Shown here: piece after piece, positions 1 through 5,529 of the stretch | How the letters are laid out: each line of letters starts with the position of its first letter | Numbering within the stretch: position 1 is the first letter of the stretch | Assembly: GCA_046757585.1 (NCBI GenBank) | Contig: JBHHYR010000166.1 | Coordinates: 1 to 8,470 of the forward strand | DNA length: 8,470 bases | Direction of reading: 5' to 3' | DNA from: JBHHYR01 sp046757585 | GTDB lineage: Bacteria; Desulfobacterota; Binatia; HRBIN30 | Program-made: the position numbers and the translations under genes | Notes under the pieces: model-generated | Seen by the model: the letters and a program-made list of their open reading frames with translations, nothing else | Told to the model about the DNA's origin: nothing | Databases searched by the model: none

Positions 1-1062
1 TCCGGCAACGACTGAGAAATCAACCAGGAACGTGATGCCGTCCAAGCCGGGGGCGCGGTAGACCGTCACGCCGGAGCACGGCGGCCCGGCGAAGATCTTT
101 TGGTGCTCAGGCGCCTTGAGGTGAAAGTTCCGCGTGTCACCATAATCCACCCATAAGATCTCACCGCACCGGTAAAGGCGGCTCGTGTTGGCCACCAGCG
201 TCTCAATGGCGGGACAGGCGAAGTAGGGCCTGAACCTGACACCCGGCTGGTAGAATTCTGGATAGTATCGCCGCACGAACCGGTGCAGCGGGGCGACGAC
301 ATCGATCGGCAGCGCAACTTCTTCAAAGGCAACGGACCTACGTAGTCGCTCATCCGCTAGCACTGCCGCCAACCGGTGGCGCGGAATCCTTCCCTGTGCA
401 TCACACGTACTGGGCAGAGGCGCCATCCGCGGAATGGCCGCGCCGCGGCGTTTCAGCCGAGGAACGACAAAGACAGCACCGGGTCGCCCGTCAGGCAGCT
501 GCACGACCTTGTGATGAGCGAGACAGTCGAGCACCTCGTTGGCGAACACCATTCCCACGGCAGTGAAAGGTACGCCGCCGGGCACCGCCCGTTGCGCGAG
601 GTCGGCTCTCGTCCACGCCACCTTGTCGGAGAGGGCACCCATCTGCTCCTGCTGTCGCGCAATCAACGCCCGGCTGCGCTCAACAATCCGGTAGCGCAGT
701 GCGCTGGCGAACGGTCTCCACGCCCCCTCGCGGCGCGCTCGTGCCGTCACCCGGACCAGGACGTCCCGGCACAGCTGGCCGTTCCCGGCACCGAGCTCGC
801 AAATTTCGAAGGCTTCGGGCTCCCCCGCCCGCCGCCAGAACCGGTAGCCGTACTGCGCCAGCATGTGGCCAAAGATTGGTGACAACGCCAGGGGAAAGGT
901 GTCGTAGTGCCCCCCCTCACCGAAACGTACCCTGCCCGTGCTATAGTACCCCGACGCCGGATGAAATAACGCGTCATCGACAAAGTCGCGGAACGATGGA
1001 AAGAGACTGGCCACGCGCCGGCTCTCTCCGCGTGCCACTGTCGTAAGACGCTGGCCACTCAT
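1..1062 (-). CDS. MidA/NDUFAF7-family SAM-dependent methyltransferase, C-terminus cut by window edge
   Basis: The frame is open from an ATG at 1062 to the window edge: 354 codons with no stop, so the C-terminus is missing. Near residues 23-43 it reads FRDFVDDALFHPASGYYS, matching the family's N-terminal 'F..ALYHP.YGYY' signature. SAM-binding motif I is ELGAGNG at residues 89-95. FANEVLDCLAHHKV at 173-186 matches the family's 'NE(L/V)LDALPVH' segment. VDYGD at 305-309 and GITFLVDFS at 342-350 match the C-terminal 'IDYG' and 'DITAHVDF' blocks. Human mitochondrial NDUFAF7 dimethylates an arginine of complex I subunit NDUFS2; the substrate of bacterial members is generally unknown. A GGGAG lies 11 nt before the ATG. 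The gene starts 29 bp after the HExxH membrane protein on the same strand, so the two are probably cotranscribed. Family membership is well supported; the substrate is not predicted. Confidence 0.88.
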   Translation of the reverse strand, partial: MSGQRLTTVARGESRRVASLFPSFRDFVDDALFHPASGYYSTGRVRFGEGGHYDTFPLALSPIFGHMLAQYGYRFWRRAGEPEAFEICELGAGNGQLCRDVLVRVTARARREGAWRPFASALRYRIVERSRALIARQQEQMGALSDKVAWTRADLAQRAVPGGVPFTAVGMVFANEVLDCLAHHKVVQLPDGRPGAVFVVPRLKRRGAAIPRMAPLPSTCDAQGRIPRHRLAAVLADERLRRSVAFEEVALPIDVVAPLHRFVRRYYPEFYQPGVRFRPYFACPAIETLVANTSRLYRCGEILWVDYGDTRNFHLKAPEHQKIFAGPPCSGVTVYRAPGLDGITFLVDFSVVAG

Positions 1063-1091
1063 GGCAACGGCGGCTCCCTACAAAGCCGCCT

Positions 1092-1868
1092 TCAACGTCC
1101 GACACTGAGCCGCGCCCACCACGCGCCCAGGGCGTACGTTGCACACGCCAGCAAGAATCCCAACACTAACGAGGCGGCGATCACCGCCACGGCCGTCGCC
1201 AGAGCCTCCGCGCTGTGTAGCTGAAGCGTCTCGGGACGGTACCAGAGGGTGCTGATAGTCTGCAGGGCATCGTCGGAACGGAGGATTACGAAAGGGACGC
1301 CCTCGCCTGCACCCTGCAAGCTCGCGAAGGCGCGGGTCACAAGGATCGAGCCCATCTCATAGTAATCCCCAATCAAGCAATAGAACGGCGCCAGCGCGAC
1401 AACGACCGCGGTTCCGAACAGGAGCGGTCTCCTGTGTCCAGCGCACGCCTGCAGTAGGGGAACGCCAACTAGAATCGTCAAGAGAAACGGCATGGCATCC
1501 GTCGCCAGATAGATGAGGTCGGAGCCGTGCGTATCAAAGCCCGAGAGCCGGCCTGCATATGTACCCCCGGATACGACGAACGGCAGGAGCTGCGCGAAGA
1601 TCGCCCCGCCGTACTCCGGCGCAATCTGAAGCTCTGTGACTGTCCCCCCGGTGAGCCAGCAGGCCAGAGCATGCAGCAGCTCGTGCAGGGGCACGTAAGC
1701 CCACCACGTCGCGACTGTCCCACTTATGATCAACAGCGCCGCCCGCACCGGGCGCTCCGCACGCACGAGCTGCGCATCTACAGCCGCTGTCAGGTCGTGA
1801 AGAGGCCGAACGAATAGTGGTACGCAGCAATACAGGAGCTCGTTCGCATGCGAGCAAGAGAGGCGCAT
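1092..1868 (-). CDS. Integral membrane protein with HExxH zinc-protease motif (M50-like)
   Basis: The protein has 258 residues with several hydrophobic segments, roughly at 43-60, 88-104, 124-142, 148-167 and 222-250. HELLHALACW starts at residue 62, so H62, E63 and H66 form an HExxH metal site at the end of a membrane segment, as in site-2-protease (M50) enzymes and related putative membrane peptidases. A third ligand is not certain; acidic candidates are D124 in ATDAMPF and D168 in GDYYEMGS. The standard S2P 'NxxPxxxxDG' motif is not present as such, so this may be a divergent M50-like family or a non-proteolytic relative. The ATG at 1868 is preceded by AAGG with an 8-nt gap. The gene heads a leftward pair with the MidA-like methyltransferase. 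Whether it cleaves membrane proteins is inference; no substrate is suggested by context. Confidence 0.8.
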   Translation of the reverse strand: MRLSCSHANELLYCCVPLFVRPLHDLTAAVDAQLVRAERPVRAALLIISGTVATWWAYVPLHELLHALACWLTGGTVTELQIAPEYGGAIFAQLLPFVVSGGTYAGRLSGFDTHGSDLIYLATDAMPFLLTILVGVPLLQACAGHRRPLLFGTAVVVALAPFYCLIGDYYEMGSILVTRAFASLQGAGEGVPFVILRSDDALQTISTLWYRPETLQLHSAEALATAVAVIAASLVLGFLLACATYALGAWWARLSVGR

Positions 1869-1927
1869 GGCACCTGCCTTATCTAGCGGATTTCCGTGCG
1901 CCGTACGGTCGGCAGGATTTGCGCGCA

Positions 1928-1957
1928 GCGCGGGTGAACCCCGCGCACGGCCGTGCG
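1928..1957. repeat. Overlapping inverted repeats in the divergent region
   Basis: A 7-bp perfect stem (GCGCGGG at 1928-1934 with CCCGCGC at 1940-1946, 5-nt loop) overlaps a perfect 14-bp palindrome, CGCACGGCCGTGCG, at 1944-1957. An 8-bp palindrome CCGTACGG lies nearby at 1901-1908. They sit between the candidate leftward promoter and the protease start, so they could be an operator or leader-RNA structure. In GC-rich DNA, short palindromes are also common by chance. Confidence 0.4.
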
Positions 1958-1970
1958 GCCTGGAGCACGA

Positions 1971-1999
1971 ACTATCCGACGCAGAAGAATCTGTCGCAA
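1971..1999 (-). promoter_or_regulatory. Weak sigma70-like promoter candidate for the leftward protease/methyltransferase pair
   Basis: On the minus strand TTGCGA (1999-1994) and GATAGT (1976-1971) are separated by 17 bp. Each hexamer matches the consensus at four of six positions. Transcription would begin near 1964 and leave a leader of about 95 nt before the ATG at 1868. In GC-rich DNA such matches arise by chance, so this is only a candidate. Confidence 0.2.
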
Positions 2000-2197
2000 C
2001 TCCTCCATGTTAGCAGCCGTGCAGAGGCGCGCTACGAACGCGGTGACAGACTTACCCCTGCCGCCCACTGGCTGCTGCGTGTGCGAGCGAGGCACGCGGT
2101 CGCTGGCACGCTTCTTCCTTTCGTGTCCGGCAACAAGTGCTCACCGCGCGCAGTCAACCGCGGGACTGCTCGGGAGTGACGCAACTGAACGAAGATG

Positions 2198-2204
2198 AAA
2201 GGAG
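2198..2204 (+). promoter_or_regulatory. Strong ribosome binding site fixing the start of the exported protein
   Basis: AAAGGAG lies 7 nt before the ATG at 2212. This favours 2212 over an in-frame upstream start at 2137, which would put extra non-hydrophobic residues before the signal peptide. Confidence 0.8.
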
Positions 2205-2211
2205 ACAAACG

Positions 2212-2730
2212 ATGTATCATGGCACGAGACACCCCCATCGGTTGTATGGTGTGATCGTCGCTGCGGCGGCGATCTTGTTCACAAGCGCACTGGCAACCGC
2301 CCAAGGAACGGCGGATCCGACCCTAGCACTGCGGCAGGCGATCGAGAACAACCCCGCAACCCCAGGGGTCGATACGGCTCTGGTCTTCACGAACCTCGGC
2401 CGGACCGCCTCCAAAGTCAAAATGGAGGCCTACGATTCCGACGGGAACCCCGCAGGAAGCAAGCAGCTCGATGTTCCGGCGAACGGCATTGCGTATGTCT
2501 TCGCGTCCGGTTTCGCAGACCCCACCACCACTGATCACTTTGTCGGCAAGGTGGAGGCAACCGGCAGAGGACACTTGACCGGAACGGCGGTCCTGGTTGG
2601 TGACCTGGTCACCGATCTCCCTGTGATCGTCAAGGTTCGGCGGTTACGGACCAACGCGGCGCTGTCGGCGAGCGGCGCCACGAAAGCGCTTGCGACTCGG
2701 ATCACCTTCCCCCTCGTCGCGGCCTATTAG
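2212..2730 (+). CDS. Small exported beta-rich protein of unknown function
   Basis: The protein has 172 residues. It begins with a basic n-region (residues 1-11), a hydrophobic stretch (about 12-29, VIVAAAAILFTSALATA) and a likely signal peptidase site after ALATA at 30, so the mature protein is about 142 residues and secreted or periplasmic. The mature part reads as alternating beta strands: DTALVFTNLG near 54-63, a VKMEAYDSDG turn, then LDVPANGIAYVF near 87-98. It has no cysteine, no lipobox and no sorting or anchor motif, and I recognise no catalytic motif. The VPANG strand-turn resembles one inside the large surface protein at 5530-8470, suggesting a related beta-sandwich fold. The gene stands alone between a divergent and a convergent neighbour, with its own ribosome site and a hairpin 12 nt after the stop. 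Function is unknown; a structural or adhesive envelope role is a guess. Confidence 0.8.
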   Translation: MYHGTRHPHRLYGVIVAAAAILFTSALATAQGTADPTLALRQAIENNPATPGVDTALVFTNLGRTASKVKMEAYDSDGNPAGSKQLDVPANGIAYVFASGFADPTTTDHFVGKVEATGRGHLTGTAVLVGDLVTDLPVIVKVRRLRTNAALSASGATKALATRITFPLVAAY

Positions 2731-2742
2731 CCGCGGCACCTC

Positions 2743-2786
2743 CCGGCAGCACCGGTGCGAGCCCCAGCTCGTGCCGGTGCTGCTGG
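2743..2786 (+). terminator. Strong 20-bp hairpin between convergent genes
   Basis: Arms 2743-2762 and 2767-2786 pair over 20 bp around a 4-nt loop (CCCA). In the rightward transcript this is 17 Watson-Crick plus 3 G-U pairs, with no mismatch. In the leftward transcript the three wobble positions become A-C mismatches, so the structure suits the rightward transcript of the exported protein, whose stop is at 2728-2730. No U-tract follows, so it is not a textbook intrinsic terminator; it may act with Rho or protect the 3' end. It lies between that gene and the convergent 3' end of cfa. Confidence 0.65.
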
Positions 2787-2834
2787 TCCCGTTGCGGTTC
2801 ACCTGCAATGTCCGTCCTTGGAGCCACTGAACGT

Positions 2835-3995
2835 TCACCGCGGGACCTGGTACCCCCCGGGAACGCCGCGAGCTGACAGCACGATCTCCCACAGCTGGGT
2901 GCTGCGTGCCCGAAATCCCCCCGCACATGACAGCAAATAGTACTTCCACATGCGGTAGAAGCGCTCGTCGTAACGTCCCCGTAATTCCTGCCAACCGGCA
3001 TCGAAGTTCCGGAACCATTGCATCAGAGTCTTGTCGTAGTGCGCACTGAAGTTTTGCCAGTCTTCCAAAACGAACACACCCTCTATCGCGGCACCTATCT
3101 GTTGCACGGACGGAAGCATCGAGTTGGGAAAAATGTAGCGTCCAATCCATGGATCGGTCGCCGCCACGGAGCGATTACCGCCGATACTGCGGAGCAGGAA
3201 AAGCCCGTCATCGGTCAAGTGTCGCCGGACGATGCGCATGAAGGTGGCGTAATTCTTACACCCCACGTGTTCGAACATGCCCAGGGAAAGAATCCGGTCA
3301 AAGGTTCCCTGCACATCACGGTAGTCCTGCAAGAGGATTTCGACCGGCAGGCCCTGGCAGAGCTGCCTTCCGAAGCGCACCTGTTCTTCCGACACCGTTA
3401 TGCCCACCACGTCGACTCCGTACCGCTCTGCAGCAAACTTTGCGGTTCCTCCCCACCCGCAGCCGACGTCCAGGACGCGCATGCCCGGCTGCAGCCCCAG
3501 TGTCCGGCAGACCAGATCGAGCTTCGCCACCTGTGCCTCATCGAGAGTCGACGCATTGTCCCAATATGCGCATGTGTAGATGAGCCGCTGGTCAAGCATC
3601 CGCCGATAGAGCTCGTTGCCAATATCGTAATGGTGCCGCCCGATCTGAAAGGCACGGGAAGTTCGTTGGAGGTTGAAAAGCTTCGCCTTCAGAACCGGGA
3701 ACGGCGCGCTCCACGGGTTGACCCGCGTGTCGAGGCCCGCGCGTAGTATTCTGTGGAAGAATTCATCCAGCTGATCGCAATCCCACCAGCCATCCATGTA
3801 CGATTCTCCCAACCCCAAGGAGCCCTGCGTCAGCACCCTCGCGTAGAGTCGGCCATCGTGGATCGTGATATCCCACGGCCGATGCCCGTCGATCTCGACG
3901 TCGGCAAGCGACAACAGGCGTTCCACCATGCCGCGCAAGCCCTTGCGCCCCGCTTTTCGGTGCGCCCGTTTCGCTCCCATGTTCGAAAGTGCCAT
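2835..3995 (-). CDS. cfa: Cyclopropane-fatty-acyl-phospholipid synthase
   Basis: Cfa adds a methylene group from S-adenosylmethionine to cis double bonds of membrane phospholipid acyl chains, usually in stationary phase or under acid stress. This 386-residue protein aligns along its whole length with E. coli Cfa (382 residues) as I recall it. The N-terminal lipid-side domain includes LGLGESYMDGWWDCDQLDEFF near 60-80. The SAM-binding motif VLDVGCGWGG is at 174-183. Active-site residues appear at a constant offset of +3 from E. coli: C142 (C139), E242 (E239), Y320 (Y317) and C357 (C354). The exception is position 269: E. coli has bicarbonate-binding His266, here it is Arg (FLLRSIGG, codon CGC at 3191-3189). 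A second ATG at 3980 would shorten it by five residues; neither start has a clear ribosome site. It follows the CoA-transferase gene by 42 bp and is probably cotranscribed with it. Confidence 0.95.
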   Translation of the reverse strand: MALSNMGAKRAHRKAGRKGLRGMVERLLSLADVEIDGHRPWDITIHDGRLYARVLTQGSLGLGESYMDGWWDCDQLDEFFHRILRAGLDTRVNPWSAPFPVLKAKLFNLQRTSRAFQIGRHHYDIGNELYRRMLDQRLIYTCAYWDNASTLDEAQVAKLDLVCRTLGLQPGMRVLDVGCGWGGTAKFAAERYGVDVVGITVSEEQVRFGRQLCQGLPVEILLQDYRDVQGTFDRILSLGMFEHVGCKNYATFMRIVRRHLTDDGLFLLRSIGGNRSVAATDPWIGRYIFPNSMLPSVQQIGAAIEGVFVLEDWQNFSAHYDKTLMQWFRNFDAGWQELRGRYDERFYRMWKYYLLSCAGGFRARSTQLWEIVLSARGVPGGYQVPR

Positions 3996-4037
3996 ACTCG
4001 GCCTGCGGATGTAGATCGTCTAGCGCCAAACGCACGG

Positions 4038-5267
4038 TCAACCAATCGCTCCCTTTTCCTTCAGCGCCCCGATGTCGTCCCACGTGTACCCGTGTTCCAG
4101 CAGCACCTCCTCAGTGTGTTCACCGAGTTCAGGGGCCGCCCTTCGAACGCTGCTCGGCGTGGCGCTGAACTCGATCGGGCTTTTGACGATTTCAATTTCT
4201 TCGCCGCTACGGTGGGGTACCCTTGCAAACGCCTCTAACGCCCGAGCTTGCGGGTCGTGCGCCACATCGGCGATGCCTTGCACCGGCCCCCACACAAGGT
4301 CGAACCGGTCGAATCGCTCAGCCCATTCCGCCCGTATCTTGGTGGCGAAGATCGCGTCGAGCAATCCGATCAGTTCGCTGCTGTGCTCGGCACGCGTGAA
4401 CACGGTCGCGTAACGCTCGTCAGCGGTCAGGTCGTGGCGGTCAATGGCTTCGCAGAATCTCGTCCAGTACCGATCCGGCTGCAACATGACAAGGTGAAAC
4501 CACTTGTCGTCCTTGGCCTTGTAATGGTTCCAGAGCGGGTTGGGCACCGCCCGGCCAGTTGGGGTTGCCGCCAAGCCGGTCAGCAAGTACGTTTGGATGT
4601 CTGTCGCCATCATCCACAAGCCGGCGTGGAACAGGGAAAGATGGATTTCCTGCCCTTCGCCGGTGCGTTCGCGGTGATAGAGAGCCGCGGCGACGGCCCC
4701 TGCCAGCGACAGAGCCGCGGGATGGTCACCCATCGCCGGGCGCTGGGAAGGCGGCGGCCCCTCCGGTTCCCCCAGCGTCGCCATTGCACCCGCCCGTGCC
4801 CAGAAGGCGGCATAATCGAACGCGGGGCGGTCCTTCTCCGGCCCGCGCGTACCGTACCCGCTCAGGCCGGCGTAGATGAGGCGCGGATTATCCGCGCGCA
4901 CGTCCTCGTACCCCAGGCCAACGCGTTTGAGCGCCGCTCCACGTACGTTGGTGACGAACACGTCTGCGTCTCGGAGAAGGCAGCGAACAACCGCGCGCCC
5001 CTCTGCTGTCTGGACGTTCACCGCAACGCTTCGCTTGTTCCGATTATCGAGTTCGAGCGAGGGATTCACCGGCAGCTCGACCGTGACACCCAACGCCATC
5101 AGCGCACGGACCGGGTCGCCGCCGGCCGGGTTTTCGATCTTGATCACTTCCGCACCCCAATCGCCCAACACAGCCGCTGCCGATGGTCCAGCCACCCATA
5201 TCCCCATCTCAATGACCTTCAAGCCTTTCAACGGCCCGCACTTCCCGTCTTCTGCAATCTTCTCCAT
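4038..5267 (-). CDS. Class III CoA-transferase (CaiB/BaiF family)
   Basis: Class III CoA-transferases move CoA between an acyl-CoA and a free acid through an aspartyl intermediate; known members act on formyl-, carnitine-, bile-acid- or benzylsuccinyl-CoA. From the ATG at 5267 the protein has 409 residues, usual for the family. Family blocks in order are AGPSAAAVLGDWGAEVIKIE near 26-45, NRNKRSVAVNV near 75-85, the GLSGYGTRGP segment near 134-143, the catalytic-Asp region PAFDYAAFWARAGAM with D151, TGEGQEIHLSLF near 203-214 and GPVQGIADVAHDPQ in the C-terminal third. A TAGGAGT 7 nt before this ATG fixes the start; the same frame opens further upstream to 5384, but that extension lacks family similarity. 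The substrate cannot be read from sequence. The downstream neighbour is cfa, so an acyl-chain link is possible but unproven. Confidence 0.93.
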   Translation of the reverse strand: MEKIAEDGKCGPLKGLKVIEMGIWVAGPSAAAVLGDWGAEVIKIENPAGGDPVRALMALGVTVELPVNPSLELDNRNKRSVAVNVQTAEGRAVVRCLLRDADVFVTNVRGAALKRVGLGYEDVRADNPRLIYAGLSGYGTRGPEKDRPAFDYAAFWARAGAMATLGEPEGPPPSQRPAMGDHPAALSLAGAVAAALYHRERTGEGQEIHLSLFHAGLWMMATDIQTYLLTGLAATPTGRAVPNPLWNHYKAKDDKWFHLVMLQPDRYWTRFCEAIDRHDLTADERYATVFTRAEHSSELIGLLDAIFATKIRAEWAERFDRFDLVWGPVQGIADVAHDPQARALEAFARVPHRSGEEIEIVKSPIEFSATPSSVRRAAPELGEHTEEVLLEHGYTWDDIGALKEKGAIG

Positions 5268-5529
5268 CCGATGACTCCTAATCGATATCAGCGCTGGTGC
5301 AACCCCTGCCCCGCTGGCGTCTCCGACATCCGTTACCGGCAGCCCCCTCGGGCACTTTCTCACATGAGCACCCACCTTGAACACGGCAAGCCTGCAGCCC
5401 CGCCGGAGCGTCTCACCGTACAGGCTCGTACACCGTCACCTTTCACACCATCACAGTCAATCTGGAGTGCTACAGACGCGCCCGCAGGCGGTAGCGCGGC
5501 GTGTATGGCATGTCGCATGCTCCACGCGA
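5268..5529. other. Divergent intergenic region between CoA-transferase and surface-protein genes
   Basis: The 262 bp between the divergent starts at 5267 and 5530 should hold promoters for both. I see no convincing -10/-35 pair, no long inverted repeat and no RNA-like structure, only the CoA-transferase ribosome site at its left end. The rightward gene has no clear ribosome site before 5530 or before the next ATG at 5536. Confidence 0.5.
5274..5280 (-). promoter_or_regulatory. Ribosome binding site deciding the CoA-transferase start
   Basis: TAGGAGT on the minus strand places GGAG 7 nt before the ATG at 5267. The family's conserved N-terminal block (GLKVIEMG and onward) begins a few residues after that ATG, so the longer version from 5384 is unlikely. 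Confidence 0.75.

Larger units (their letters stand above)
1869..2211. other. Divergent non-coding region
   Basis: This 343-bp stretch separates the start codons of the leftward membrane protease and the rightward exported protein. Open frames crossing it in several phases show no recognisable protein and no matching ribosome site. It must carry promoters for both directions. The left half holds overlapping palindromes and a weak leftward promoter candidate. In the right half, apart from the ribosome site just before 2212, I see no convincing element. Confidence 0.6.

Noticed and set aside
376..882. Rightward open frame at the left end
   Set aside because: It is antisense to the MidA-like methyltransferase, whose motifs span the whole region.
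1817..2179. Rightward open frame spanning the divergent intergenic region
   Set aside because: It overlaps the protease start region, has no ribosome site and shows Arg/Ala-rich composition typical of chance frames in GC-rich DNA.
3018..3746. Rightward open frame opposite cfa
   Set aside because: The cfa reading aligns end to end with a known enzyme; this frame gives no coherent protein.
5268..5384. Upstream extension of the CoA-transferase to a start at 5384
   Set aside because: The strong ribosome site at 5274-5280 and the family N-terminus both place the start at 5267.
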